A DNA stretch of 64,000 nt from Streptomyces roseirectus (GCF_014489635.1 NZ_CP060828.1:9722001-9786000), one strand, 5' to 3'. Shown: positions 1 to 8,988, numbered from the stretch's first letter. Translations and numbers: made by a program. The notes: generated by a model not told the origin, from the sequence alone.

Positions 1-122
1 AGACCCACGACATCTCGGCCACCGTCGCCGACGCCCTCGCCGCGGCCGGGCCCGGCGCCCGGGTGTGCGTCCTGCCCGAAGGCCCCCAGACGATCCCCTA
101 CCTCGACGGAGGCCGCCCGTGA
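1..122 (+). CDS. larA: LarA-family nickel-dependent racemase, C-terminal end only
   Basis: Only the last 39 codons are in the window, in the frame that starts at base 3 and stops with TGA at 120-122. The segment ends with the pattern VLPEGPQTIPYL, which resembles the C-terminus of LarA (DUF2088) lactate racemases and related 2-hydroxyacid racemases. LarA carries the nickel-pincer nucleotide cofactor and interconverts 2-hydroxyacid enantiomers. The identification rests on this short tail together with the larB-larC-larE order directly downstream, with the larB GTG overlapping this stop. Substrate specificity cannot be judged from this fragment. Confidence 0.7.
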   Translation, partial: THDISATVADALAAAGPGARVCVLPEGPQTIPYLDGGRP

Positions 123-817
123 ACGAGGTGCTGAACCTCGGCTACGCCCGCGTCGACCTCGACCGCGAATCCCGCCAGGGCCTGCCCGAGGTCGTGTACG
201 GGCCCGGCAAGACACCGGAGCAGATCACCGGGATCGTCACCGGACTGCTCGCCCACAACACGGGCCCGGTCCTGGTCACCCGCGTCACGCCGGACACCGC
301 CGAGACCGTGCTGGCGACCGTCGCGGGCGGCACCTACGACGCCGAGGCCCGGCTGCTGCTGTGGCGGCCGGCCCCCACCGGCCCGTTCTCCGTCCTCGTC
401 GCCGCCGCCGGGACGTCCGACCGGCCCGTCGCCGCCGAGGCCGTCGCCGTCGCCACCGCCGTCGGACTCGACACCGACGCCGTGCACGACGTCGGGGTGG
501 CCGGGCTCGACCGGCTCCTCCAGGTCCGGGGCCGGCTCCAGGGCGCGGACGCGGTGATCGTCGTCGCCGGGATGGAGGGCGCCCTCGCCAGCGTCGTCGG
601 CGGCCTGGTGCGCGCGCCGGTCGTCGCCGTGCCCGTCTCCACCGGCTACGGGGCCTCACTCGAAGGGGTCACCGCGCTCCTCGCGATGCACGCGTCCTGC
701 GCCGCAGGGGTGAGCGTGGTGAACATCGACTCCGGGTTCTCAGCGGCGATGGCCGTGCACCGGATCGCCCAGGCCGCCCTGCCCGGAAAGTCCCCGGACC
801 ACGGAGGCTCCTGGTGA
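119..817 (+). CDS. larB: LarB, nicotinic acid adenine dinucleotide carboxylase/hydrolase of NPN cofactor synthesis
   Basis: LarB carboxylates the pyridinium ring of NaAD and cleaves the phosphoanhydride, the first step of nickel-pincer nucleotide synthesis. The 232-aa product has the PurE-like fold signatures of the family: an AAGTSD glycine loop, GMEGALASVVGG, PVSTGYGAS, and a SCAAG segment holding the cysteine expected to engage the pyridinium ring. The GTG start at 119 overlaps the upstream LarA stop, and an in-frame start further upstream would lie inside larA, so 119 was chosen. The larC start overlaps its stop by four bases, so the genes are probably translationally coupled. Confidence 0.9.
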   Translation: MNEVLNLGYARVDLDRESRQGLPEVVYGPGKTPEQITGIVTGLLAHNTGPVLVTRVTPDTAETVLATVAGGTYDAEARLLLWRPAPTGPFSVLVAAAGTSDRPVAAEAVAVATAVGLDTDAVHDVGVAGLDRLLQVRGRLQGADAVIVVAGMEGALASVVGGLVRAPVVAVPVSTGYGASLEGVTALLAMHASCAAGVSVVNIDSGFSAAMAVHRIAQAALPGKSPDHGGSW

Positions 818-1989
818 TCTGCTGGATCAACCCCTTCACCGGCCTCGCCGGAGACATGCTGCTGGCCGCGCTCATCGACGCCGGAGCACCCCTGGACCGC
901 GTCCGCGCCTCGATCGCCGCGACCGGCCTGACCGGCTGGGACCTCACCGCCGACCGCGTCACCGACCACGGCCTCACCGCGACCAGCGTCCACGTCCGCG
1001 TCACCGACCCCCACACCGAGCGCCGCGCCGCCGAGGTGATCGCCCTCGCCTCCCGGGCCGCCCCCGACCCCGTCGCCGCCCTCGCCGTCGGCGCGCTGAC
1101 CGCCGTCGCCGAGGCGGAGGGCCGGCTGCACGGCGCCGACCCCGGCACCGTCCACCTCCACGAACTCGGCGGCCACGACACCCTCGTCGACGTCGTCGGC
1201 ACCGCCGCCGCCCTGCACGCCCTCGGCGTCACCGACGTCGTCAGCGCACCCCTGCCGCTCGGCCCGGGACGGATCGACGCCGCGCACGGCGTCCTGCCCT
1301 GCCCCGCCCCCGCGACCCTCGCGCTGCTGGCCGGCGCCGTCGTCACCGGCACCGACCTGCCCGGCGAGACGGTCACCCCGACCGCCGCCGCGCTCCTGCA
1401 CGCCACCCGCGCCCGGTACGGGCCGCCCCCGCCCATGTCCCTCGGCCGCACGGGCTACGGCGCCGGCACCCGCCGCCTGCCCGACCGGCCCAACGTCACC
1501 GCCGTCACCCTCGGCGAGGCGGCCCACGCCGGGGACCAGGACGTCGTCGTCCTGGAGACCAACCTCGACGACGTCACCGGCGAAGTCCTCGGCCACACCA
1601 TCAGCCGCGCCCTGGCGGCCGGGGCCCTCGACGCCTGGGCCACGCCCGCCGTGATGAAGAAGGGCCGCCCCGCCCAGATCCTGCACGTCCTCACCACCCC
1701 CGAGCACGAACAGGCCCTGCGCCACCTCGTCCTCGCCGAGACCGGTACCCTCGGCGTCCGCCGCCTCACCGCGACCCGCACCGTGCTGCCGCGCCGGTTC
1801 GAGACCGTCGACGTCGACGGGCACCCCGTCCGGATCAAACACGGACCCCACCGGGCCAAGCCCGAGCACGACGACCTGGTGGCCGCCGCGAACCGGCTGG
1901 GGCTGCCGCTGCGGGAGGTGGCCGACCGGGCGCTGCGGATCGGCGGACAGCCGGAGCAGCCTCAGTCGAAGGAAGCCGATGGAGACTGA
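814..1989 (+). CDS. larC: LarC, nickel insertase of NPN cofactor synthesis (single uninterrupted ORF)
   Basis: LarC is a CTP-dependent cyclometallase that inserts Ni into the pincer nucleotide. The 391-aa product begins with INPFTGLAGDMLLAALIDAG, the family's N-terminal signature, has a histidine-rich stretch (VHLHELGGHDT), and later ETNLDDVTGEVLG and KKGRPAQILHVL. In Lactiplantibacillus plantarum LarC is made from two reading frames by programmed frameshifting; here both halves lie in one continuous frame. The GTG at 814 overlaps the larB stop (GTGA). The 3' end overlaps larE by 11 bases. Assignment is firm by motif and operon position. Confidence 0.9.
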   Translation: MICWINPFTGLAGDMLLAALIDAGAPLDRVRASIAATGLTGWDLTADRVTDHGLTATSVHVRVTDPHTERRAAEVIALASRAAPDPVAALAVGALTAVAEAEGRLHGADPGTVHLHELGGHDTLVDVVGTAAALHALGVTDVVSAPLPLGPGRIDAAHGVLPCPAPATLALLAGAVVTGTDLPGETVTPTAAALLHATRARYGPPPPMSLGRTGYGAGTRRLPDRPNVTAVTLGEAAHAGDQDVVVLETNLDDVTGEVLGHTISRALAAGALDAWATPAVMKKGRPAQILHVLTTPEHEQALRHLVLAETGTLGVRRLTATRTVLPRRFETVDVDGHPVRIKHGPHRAKPEHDDLVAAANRLGLPLREVADRALRIGGQPEQPQSKEADGD

Positions 1990-2791
1990 ACCTCAGGAGC
2001 GGCGCCTGCTCGACCGCATGGGCGCGATCGGGCCGGTCGCCGTCGCCTACTCGGGCGGCGTCGACTCCGCGCTCGTCCTCGCCGCCGCCGTCCGTGCCCT
2101 CGGGGCGGAGCGGGTCGTGGCCGTCACCGCCGTGTCCGAGAGCCTGGCGGCGGGCGAACTGCCCCGGGCCGCGCGGCTCGCCGAGAGCCTGGGCGTGCTC
2201 CACCTGACCCCGCGCACCGGGGAACTGTCCCGCCCCGGCTACCGGGCCAACGGGCGCGATCGCTGCTACTTCTGCAAGTCCGAGGTCCTGGACACCATCA
2301 TGGCCCTCGCCCGCGCGCACGGCTACGGCCAGGTCGCCACCGGGACCAACGCGGACGACGCCCGCGACCCCCACCGCCCCGGCATCCGGGCCGGTCACGA
2401 GCGCGGCGTCCACACCCCGCTCCTCGACACCGGCCTCGACAAGGCGGCCGTCCGCCGGATCAGCAGGGCCTGGGCGCTGCCGACGTGGGACAAGCCCGCG
2501 ACGCCCTGCCTGGCCAGCCGGATCCGCTACGGCATCGAGGTCACCCCGCACCGGCTCGCCCGCGTCGACCGCGCCGAGACCGCCGTCCGCGCGCTCCTTG
2601 CCGACGCCGGTCTGGCCGTCACGGACCTGAGGGTCCGTGACCTGGGGGACACCGTCCGTCTGGAGGTCGACCCGGCGCTGGTCGACCGCGTCGCCGCGCA
2701 TCCCGGGATTCCCCGGGCGATGACCGGCGCGGGCTTCGACGGGGTGCCGCACCGGGTGGAAGCGTTCCGGTCGGGGCGGCTGAACGAGTAG
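1979..2791 (+). CDS. larE: LarE, ATP-dependent sulfur transferase of NPN cofactor synthesis
   Basis: LarE adenylates the dicarboxylated nucleotide and converts its carboxylates to thiocarboxylates. The 270-aa product has the PP-loop SGGVDS (residues 25-30) and GTNADD. It carries three conserved-looking cysteines: C96 and C99 in RCYFC, and C177 in PCLASR, the last matching the sacrificial Cys176 of L. plantarum LarE. The extra CxxC pair is the pattern described for LarE homologues that bind an iron-sulfur cluster, so sulfur may be delivered catalytically rather than by sacrificing a cysteine (inference). The ATG at 1979 lies inside the end of larC. Only nine bases separate it from a convergent gene. 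Confidence 0.88.
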   Translation: METEPQERRLLDRMGAIGPVAVAYSGGVDSALVLAAAVRALGAERVVAVTAVSESLAAGELPRAARLAESLGVLHLTPRTGELSRPGYRANGRDRCYFCKSEVLDTIMALARAHGYGQVATGTNADDARDPHRPGIRAGHERGVHTPLLDTGLDKAAVRRISRAWALPTWDKPATPCLASRIRYGIEVTPHRLARVDRAETAVRALLADAGLAVTDLRVRDLGDTVRLEVDPALVDRVAAHPGIPRAMTGAGFDGVPHRVEAFRSGRLNE

Positions 2792-2800
2792 CGCCCGGGG

Positions 2801-3697
2801 TCATGGTGGTCCGGCGCTTCCCCCGTCGGCGTGGGGAAGGCCGTAGAACGCCGTCGCGGTGCCGGCGAGGAACGCGGTGGTGTCGGTCTCGCTCCAGCCG
2901 GTGACGAGTTCGTCGACGGTGGCGGCCCACCGGTTCCAGCCGCCCGCCAGGTTCGCGACGGGCCAGTCCGAACCGAACATCAGCCGGTCGGGGCCGAAGG
3001 AGGAGAGCAGCACGTCCCAGACGGGGCGGATGTCGGCGATGGTCCAGCGCGCGTGGTCGGCCTCGGTGATCAGCCCGGACACCTTGCACACCACATGCGG
3101 GTGCCCGGCCAGCAGCCGGATCCGCCGCTCCCAGTCCGCGAGGTCGCGCCGGGCGACGGCCGGCTTGCCCGCGTGGTCGAGCACCTGCGGCAGATCGGGG
3201 AACCGCTCCGCGAGCAGGACCGCCTGATCGAGCTGGTGGTCGCGCACGAGGACGTCGTACCCCAGCCCGCGCCGCTCCAGCGCCCTCAACCCGCGCTCCA
3301 CGTCAGGGCGTTGCAGCCACCGGGGGTCGCTCTCGCCCTGGACGAGGTGCCGCAGGGAACGCAGCCGGCCGCCGCCCGGCCCGGCGATCAGCTCGTCGAG
3401 GACGTCACCGACCGCCGGGGACGTGAGGTCGGCCCAGCCGACCACGGCCCCGATCAACGGCTCCCGCTCGGCGAGCGCGAGCAGGTCCCGTGTCTCGTCG
3501 ACGTCCGCGACGCACTGGACGGCCACCGTGGCGCGCAGCCGCCGGCCCGCGACGGGGCGGGTGGCGGCGCCGCGCAGGTCGTCGGCGGTGAACGTGCGGC
3601 GGATCGGCGCCATGCCGGGGTCGTCGAGCCAGGGCTGCGGACGCCGGGCGAGGTCCCACAGGTGGTGGTGGGCGTCGACGAGCACGGGTGCGTTCAC
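2801..3697 (-). CDS. Amidohydrolase of the COG3618 lactonase type (L-fucono-1,5-lactonase-like)
   Basis: This 298-aa protein belongs to the amidohydrolase superfamily branch that includes L-fuconolactonase and 2-pyrone-4,6-dicarboxylate lactonase. It begins with the metal-binding VDAHHHLWDL, has VLDHAGKP in the middle, and ends with FGSDWPV, whose Asp is the usual catalytic base. The chosen GTG at 3697 overlaps the stop of the upstream gene as GTGA, which points to translational coupling; an ATG further upstream would overlap that gene heavily. It is the last gene of a sugar-transporter operon that sits beside a GH29 alpha-fucosidase, so hydrolysis of L-fuconolactone, or of another sugar lactone, is the most likely role. 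Confidence 0.72.
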   Translation of the reverse strand: MNAPVLVDAHHHLWDLARRPQPWLDDPGMAPIRRTFTADDLRGAATRPVAGRRLRATVAVQCVADVDETRDLLALAEREPLIGAVVGWADLTSPAVGDVLDELIAGPGGGRLRSLRHLVQGESDPRWLQRPDVERGLRALERRGLGYDVLVRDHQLDQAVLLAERFPDLPQVLDHAGKPAVARRDLADWERRIRLLAGHPHVVCKVSGLITEADHARWTIADIRPVWDVLLSSFGPDRLMFGSDWPVANLAGGWNRWAATVDELVTGWSETDTTAFLAGTATAFYGLPHADGGSAGPP

Positions 3698-5667
3698 GGG
3701 GCGGTCCCTGTCGGTTCTTGTCGAGGGGAGGCGGTGTCGAAGGGGCCGCGGTAGCTCGGCCTGCGGGTGCGCAGCCCGAGCCGCAGCGTGAGCCGGATCC
3801 GCGTCGACGCGGGCAGACACACCGTCAGGAAGGGGCCGTCACACGGGAGTTCGGCCTCGGACACCACCGGCTCCGTGTGCCCGTAGTCGTAGAGGTCGCC
3901 GATCCACCCGTCGTCCGCGCACACCGTGTACCGCACACCGGTGATGGTGTGCTCGGCGAACGCCCCCGCCTGGACGATCACCGTGCGGTCGGCGTCGGGG
4001 GAGAGGTTGACCAGTTCGACGGTGGTCGCCCCGGGGTCGACGGAGGTGACGAGGGCGGCGACGTCGGCCGGGAGCCCGGCCCGGCGGGCGCCGGCGTCGT
4101 GGTAGCGCAGCCGCGCCTGCTGGAGGCCGCCGTTGTAGAGGACCTGGGGGCCGCCCCAGGTGAGCTGCACCAGCGCCTCGGTGACGACCGGGTTGCACTG
4201 CTGCCAGACGTGGATGTCGGCCTCCGGCACCTCCAGCCCGCCGTACCGCTCGACACGCCGCAGCCGGTGTCTGACCTGTGCCTGGGCCGCGGCGAGGATC
4301 CGTTCCGGGTAGCCGGGGTCGTCCCCGGCGAGGAAGGCGAACCACGCCTTCTCGTGCCCGGACTCCTCCTTCGCGCGAAACGGCCGCACCGTGCGCCAGT
4401 CCACGCCGTCGGCCTCGCGCAGCCGCTCCAGCCGGGCGCGGTCGGCCGGCGCGGCGGTGTGGTGCCACAGGGCCACCGGCACGGGCGGGGTGGCCGGGTT
4501 GTAGTCGAACCAGCCCGCGTCGTTGTGCCGGAACGGCAGGTGGAGCGTGGGCGTGTGCCGGTCCGGGCCGAGTTCCGCCGTCCACTTGGACGGCAGGCTG
4601 GAGTCCGCCTCCGTGTGCGGCATCACCTTGCCGAGGCCGATCAGCGTGTCGAGCGAGGTCGTGACCAGGGAGAGGTAGCCGTCGTCCCCGGTGGCCGTCG
4701 CCGCCGCGAGCGCCGCCACACAGGCCGCGTGACCGACACTGTGCCAGCCGTGCGGCCAGGACCAGCCGTAGTGCCCGCCGTACCAGCGTCCCCCCAGCAG
4801 GCTGCCGACGACGCCGTCGGGGCCGACGTTGTCCGGGATCAGGCCGCCGTTGTCCCGGGTCCGCTCCCGCCACGCGCCCACGTACTCGGCGATCCAGTCC
4901 CGGTAGCGCTCCTCGCCGGACAGGATCCAGGCGTTGAGGACGAGGCCCGTCGCGGCGAGGTTGAGCGCGGTGTCGCCGACGCCCATCCGGTCACGCATCT
5001 GCTGGCCCAGCCGTGGATCCGCCGACAGCGGGAAGGGGCCGTCCTGGGCCTCGGGCAGCCACTCCAGCGGGAAGCCGTAGGTCCGCGCCTCCTGCGGCAG
5101 CCACGGGTAGACGTCGCCGTCGAACAGGCCGGTGCGGCCGGGGTCGCTGCCGTTGTGCGGGCGGGTGATGACACGCCGCCCGGGGTCGTAGTTGCCGTGC
5201 GCGGGGTCGACGTACAGCTCGGCGAAGCGCAGCGCCCGGCCGGCCCAGCGGTCGGGGGCGGCCATGCACAGGAAGTAGAGCAGCAGCAGGCTCTCGCCCT
5301 GGTGGAACCAGTCGTAGCCGCGCTCGAACTCGCCGTGCAGCATGCCCAGTTCGGTGAGCTGCGCGGTGACGCCCGCCCAGTGCCGCTCGCTGGCGGGCAG
5401 CAGGTCGTCGGCGCCGCCGAGCAGGTACAGCTGGGGCCAGTTGAAGAAGACCTCGTAGAAATCGTCGGCGCCGTCGCGGCTGGTCAGCCGGTCGTGGTAG
5501 GTGAGGCGCCCGTCGGGGCCGGTGAAGGCGTCCTCGAAGCGGCGCCAGGCGTGGTCGAGCAGGTCGAACAGCGCGCGCTGGGAGACGGCCCAGCCCGGCG
5601 GTTCGAGCAGCGGCACCGTGGCCCGCACCCGGGGGTGCGCATCGGGGGAGGGGGAGGCGAAGGACAT
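3694..5667 (-). CDS. Uncharacterised 657-aa protein of a sugar-transport operon, possible (alpha/alpha)-barrel glycan-active enzyme
   Basis: I do not recognise the family with certainty. The protein is cytosolic by appearance, with no signal peptide. It is rich in Trp, His, Tyr and Gly patches such as YDWFHQGES, RPHNGSDPGRTGLFDGD, GGHYGWSWPHGWHSVGHA and FRHNDAGWFDYNP, which is typical of helical-toroid carbohydrate-active enzymes, and ends in a beta-rich section (VELVNLSPDADRTV). The ATG at 5667 lies eight bases after the permease stop. The context, between an ABC sugar importer and a lactonase-like amidohydrolase, suggests it acts on the imported oligosaccharide. An unclassified glycosidase or lyase is my guess; catalytic residues are not identified. 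Confidence 0.5.
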   Translation of the reverse strand: MSFASPSPDAHPRVRATVPLLEPPGWAVSQRALFDLLDHAWRRFEDAFTGPDGRLTYHDRLTSRDGADDFYEVFFNWPQLYLLGGADDLLPASERHWAGVTAQLTELGMLHGEFERGYDWFHQGESLLLLYFLCMAAPDRWAGRALRFAELYVDPAHGNYDPGRRVITRPHNGSDPGRTGLFDGDVYPWLPQEARTYGFPLEWLPEAQDGPFPLSADPRLGQQMRDRMGVGDTALNLAATGLVLNAWILSGEERYRDWIAEYVGAWRERTRDNGGLIPDNVGPDGVVGSLLGGRWYGGHYGWSWPHGWHSVGHAACVAALAAATATGDDGYLSLVTTSLDTLIGLGKVMPHTEADSSLPSKWTAELGPDRHTPTLHLPFRHNDAGWFDYNPATPPVPVALWHHTAAPADRARLERLREADGVDWRTVRPFRAKEESGHEKAWFAFLAGDDPGYPERILAAAQAQVRHRLRRVERYGGLEVPEADIHVWQQCNPVVTEALVQLTWGGPQVLYNGGLQQARLRYHDAGARRAGLPADVAALVTSVDPGATTVELVNLSPDADRTVIVQAGAFAEHTITGVRYTVCADDGWIGDLYDYGHTEPVVSEAELPCDGPFLTVCLPASTRIRLTLRLGLRTRRPSYRGPFDTASPRQEPTGTAP

Positions 5668-5675
5668 GTGAGCGG

Positions 5676-6572
5676 TTACTCCTTGGTGGCGCCGGCGAGC
5701 ATTCCACTGACCAGGAAGCGCTGTGCGAACAGGAACACGACGAGCACCGGCGTGATGGCGACCAGCGTCGCCAGCGCCAGTTGCGGGCGCTCGACGGCGA
5801 GGGAGCCCGCCGTCGGGTTGAACGACGGCACGTTGCTGAGCAGACTGCCGACACCCACCTGGATCGGCATCTGCTCGCTCTCGGGGAGCATCACGTACGG
5901 CAGGAAGTAGTTGGTCCAGTTGGCGACGAAGCTGAAGAACCCGACCAGCGCGACGACAGGGGTCGCCAGCGGCAGGGCCACGTGACGGAACACCCCGAAC
6001 TCCGAGCAGCCGTCGATCCGCGCCGCTGCCAGGAGGTCCCTGGGCACGGCGGTGCTGAAGTAGATATACGTCAGGTACACCCCGAACGGGTAGAACGCGT
6101 ACGGCAGTACGACCGACCACATCGTGCCGATCAGCCGCACCGCGTTCAGCTCCAGGAACAGCGGCACCACCAGCGTGGCGTTCGGCATCAGCATCACGAC
6201 CAGCGTCGCGACCAGCAGCGCCCGCCGGCCCCGGAACTCGGTCATCGCCAGCGCGTACCCCGCCGGGACGGCCAGGCACAGCGTGATGACCAGGGCGAGC
6301 ACGGAGTAGACGGCCGAGTTGCGCAGCCACACCAGGACGATGTCGTCCTGGAAGGCCGTGAGCGCCTGCCAGTTGGCGCTCAGCGCGTCCCAGGAGCCGA
6401 AGGACAGCGGGCTGTCGTGGACGAGCTGCTGGTCGGTCTTGGTCGCCGCGAGCAGCAGCCACAGCACGGGCAGCACGAAGAACACCACGAACGCGGCGAG
6501 CACCGAGCCGACCAGCAGCCGGGACGCCAGGTGCCGCGGCGGCCCCCCGCGCCGCCGGGTCTCAGTCGGCAT
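5676..6572 (-). CDS. Carbohydrate ABC transporter permease, MalG type
   Basis: This 298-aa inner-membrane permease has about six hydrophobic segments. The first spans roughly residues 18-40 (LLVGSVLAAFVVFFVLPVLW). It has the MalG-type EAA loop AARIDGCSEFGVFRHVALPLATP that contacts the ATPase, and a short cytosolic tail. The ATG at 6572 overlaps the end of the partner permease by 11 bases, giving a preceding overlap typical of these operons. An in-frame ATG ten codons upstream is less likely. No ATP-binding subunit is encoded here; Streptomyces importers of this class commonly share the MsiK ATPase. It acts with the neighbouring MalF-type permease and lipoprotein. Confidence 0.9.
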   Translation of the reverse strand: MPTETRRRGGPPRHLASRLLVGSVLAAFVVFFVLPVLWLLLAATKTDQQLVHDSPLSFGSWDALSANWQALTAFQDDIVLVWLRNSAVYSVLALVITLCLAVPAGYALAMTEFRGRRALLVATLVVMLMPNATLVVPLFLELNAVRLIGTMWSVVLPYAFYPFGVYLTYIYFSTAVPRDLLAAARIDGCSEFGVFRHVALPLATPVVALVGFFSFVANWTNYFLPYVMLPESEQMPIQVGVGSLLSNVPSFNPTAGSLAVERPQLALATLVAITPVLVVFLFAQRFLVSGMLAGATKE

Positions 6573-7473
6573 CGAAGAACCCCGACCGCGCGACGAACAC
6601 ACCGGCGACCGACACGCTGACGACCAGCAGCTCCACCGAGACGGCGGCGGCGCCGTTGACGTCGTTCATCTGGAAGGCGAAGTCGTAGGTGAGCTGGTTG
6701 AGCGAGTAGTCGCGCCCCGCCACCCCCACGCTGGCCAGGGACAGCAGCTGCGGCTCGACGAACAGCTGGGCGCCGCCCGCGAACGCCAGGATCACCATGT
6801 AGACGATCCACTTGCGCAGCATCGGGATCTGTACCCGCCAGGCCGTCTGCCAGGCGCTCGCGCCGTCGATGCGCGCGGCCTCCATGACGTCCCTGGGGAT
6901 GTTGTTGAGCGCGCCGTACATGACGACGATCCAGCCGCCCGCGCCGGTCCAGAACGCGATGACCGTGAACAGCAGGGCCAGGTTGCCGGGGGCGATGACC
7001 TCGCCGAAGGTGTCGAACCCCAGCACCTCCAGCAGGGAGCTGACCGGGCTGACCGTCGGGTCGAGCATGAACAGCCACACCAGGACGCTCGCGGCGCCGG
7101 CGAGCGCGCCGGGGATGTAGTAGAGGAAACGCAGCGTCCGACTCAACGGCCCCGAGGCCAGCCGGTGCAGTAACAGCGCCAGCGCCACCACGAACACCAC
7201 GAGCGACACGAGCCAGAAGACCAGGTAGAGGGCCACATGGCCGAGGGCGTCGACGAACCGGAAGTCCCGTGCCGTGTCGACGAAGTTGCCGAACCCGGTG
7301 AACGCGCCCCCGGCGTCCGTGAACGCGTAGTAGACGGCGTAGCCGGTCGGCAGGACGCCGAACGCGATCAGCAGCACGACGTACCCGGCGACGAACGCCA
7401 CACCGGCCCGGCTCTGCCGGGAGGCGCCGGTCGAGAGCCGGGAGGCGTTGGCCGGGAGCCGGGGGCGAGTCAC
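6562..7473 (-). CDS. Carbohydrate ABC transporter permease, MalF type
   Basis: This 303-aa permease has a basic N-terminus and six or so membrane segments, the first being VAFVAGYVVLLIAFGVLPTG. It carries the conserved EAA-loop stretch NIPRDVMEAARIDGASAWQ, which docks on the ATPase. The GTG start at 7473 shares a GTGA overlap with the stop of the solute-binding protein gene, which decides the start. It forms the heterodimeric channel with the MalG-type permease encoded next. The substrate is probably an oligosaccharide released by the nearby secreted GH29 enzyme (inference from context). Confidence 0.9.
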   Translation of the reverse strand: MTRPRLPANASRLSTGASRQSRAGVAFVAGYVVLLIAFGVLPTGYAVYYAFTDAGGAFTGFGNFVDTARDFRFVDALGHVALYLVFWLVSLVVFVVALALLLHRLASGPLSRTLRFLYYIPGALAGAASVLVWLFMLDPTVSPVSSLLEVLGFDTFGEVIAPGNLALLFTVIAFWTGAGGWIVVMYGALNNIPRDVMEAARIDGASAWQTAWRVQIPMLRKWIVYMVILAFAGGAQLFVEPQLLSLASVGVAGRDYSLNQLTYDFAFQMNDVNGAAAVSVELLVVSVSVAGVFVARSGFFDAD

Positions 7474-8774
7474 CGGGTGACCTGGTATCCGTCGGCCTCG
7501 GCGTACTTGACGATCGCGTCCTGCCAGGCGGGCAGCATCGACTCGACGGTCTTTCCCTGCGTCAGACCGGGCTTGACGGTGGCCGCCCAGATCGCCTCCT
7601 GGCTGAACTGGCCCGCGCCCCAGCCCGGCCACACCTGCGCGGAGGCGTCCTTGAGGGGCGTGAGGTCGCCGACGAAGTAGCCGGCGGCGGCCTGCGCCTT
7701 CAGCCAGTTCTCGGCGGCGGGCGCGTACGCCGGGAAACCGGGGGCCTTCGTGCCCTGGTAGGCGTTGTCGGTGGTGACCCAGGTGAGGAAGTCGGCGGCC
7801 TCCTCGGTGCGGTCGGAGTGCTTGGACAGCAGCCAGGTGCCGCCGCCGACGTTGCCGGTGGACGGCGAGGTCTCGCCGCGCCACTGCGGGAGGGGCGCCG
7901 CCGCGATCTGCTTCGCCGGGGTCTTGAGCCCGTCCCGGAACACCGCGCCGCCGAACCATGCCGGGCCCGGCATGAGCAGCACCTTGTCGGCCTCGTTCTT
8001 CGCGAAGTCGGTGCTGAAGACACCGCTGATCGACATCGACTTGTTCTTGACGAGGACGTCCAGGAGCCGGGCCATCTTGGTGCAGCCCTCGCCGGTGGTG
8101 TTCACCGACACCGACTTGGGGCCGGTGATCTGGTTGGCGCCGCACTTGCTTGCCCACAGGTAGATCTCCGGTGTGAAGGAGTCGCCCGCGTCGCCCACGA
8201 GGTAGCCGGGGTGCTCCTTGGCGACCTTCTCGCCGAGCGCCTGGTACTCCTCCCAGGTCGTCGGCACCGAGTAGCCGAACTTCCGCAGCAGCGGCGCGTT
8301 GTACCAGAGCACCACCTGGGAGAGGTCGTTGCGCAGGCAGTACAGGGTGCCGTCGACCGTGCAGACGTCGTTGGCGCCCTTGGCGAACTTCGCGAGGGTC
8401 GGCTGCGGGATCAGGCCCTTGTCCAGCGGGGCCGCGAAGCCCGCGTCGACCGCCCAGGTCGCCTCGTTGTTCTGGGAGCTGAAGACGACGTCCGGCCACC
8501 CCTTGCGGGTGCGGTTGAACAACTGGACTTTCGTCTGGAGGTAGTTGGAGCCGTTCGCGTTGCCGTCGTAGCTGACGATGTTCATCTTCACGTCCGGGTG
8601 CGACGCCTGGTACAGCTTCGCGGCCTCCATGCGGGTCGCGTCCACCCACACGGTCAGCGCCCCGTCCCCGCCGCCGCCCGTACCGCCGCTGCCGCAGGCG
8701 GTGACCGCCAGCAGCAGGGCGGCGGCGCAGCCGGCCAGCGGCGCCGTACGTCTCGAACACTTGTGGACGGACAT
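7470..8774 (-). CDS. Sugar ABC transporter substrate-binding lipoprotein
   Basis: The 434-aa product is an extracellular solute-binding protein of family 1. It starts with a lipoprotein signal: a basic N-region, a hydrophobic core and the lipobox VTAC with the lipidated cysteine at residue 27, followed by a Gly/Ser linker. The mature part has the family pattern LTVWVDATRMEAAKLYQ near the N-terminus and ...KPGLTQGKTVESMLPAWQDAI near the end. The ATG at 8774 is chosen because GGAG precedes it at good spacing; an ATG ten codons upstream lacks this. It is the first gene of the five-gene importer operon and is divergent from a FadR-type regulator. Confidence 0.9.
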   Translation of the reverse strand: MSVHKCSRRTAPLAGCAAALLLAVTACGSGGTGGGGDGALTVWVDATRMEAAKLYQASHPDVKMNIVSYDGNANGSNYLQTKVQLFNRTRKGWPDVVFSSQNNEATWAVDAGFAAPLDKGLIPQPTLAKFAKGANDVCTVDGTLYCLRNDLSQVVLWYNAPLLRKFGYSVPTTWEEYQALGEKVAKEHPGYLVGDAGDSFTPEIYLWASKCGANQITGPKSVSVNTTGEGCTKMARLLDVLVKNKSMSISGVFSTDFAKNEADKVLLMPGPAWFGGAVFRDGLKTPAKQIAAAPLPQWRGETSPSTGNVGGGTWLLSKHSDRTEEAADFLTWVTTDNAYQGTKAPGFPAYAPAAENWLKAQAAAGYFVGDLTPLKDASAQVWPGWGAGQFSQEAIWAATVKPGLTQGKTVESMLPAWQDAIVKYAEADGYQVTR

Positions 8775-8988
8775 GAGCGACTCCACGGGGGGTGCGTGAG
8801 GCATCGGACAGCTCTGTCGTTACCGCTGCGAAAAATTAGCCGCCACATCGACAGGTGAGTCAAGGGGCTCGTACGCCTTTTCTTGGTCGAGGCGAGGGGG
8901 GAGTGGTGGCTGATACGGGATCAAGAGGCTTTTAAATCAGCACTTATGACTCAATTCCCCTCTGTGCTCGCTGGCTGATCTGCTCTTG

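Noticed and set aside
3688..5910. Plus-strand frame of about 740 codons opposite the 657-aa gene
   Set aside because: Composition is that of a reverse-complement shadow; the minus frame is coupled at both ends to real genes.
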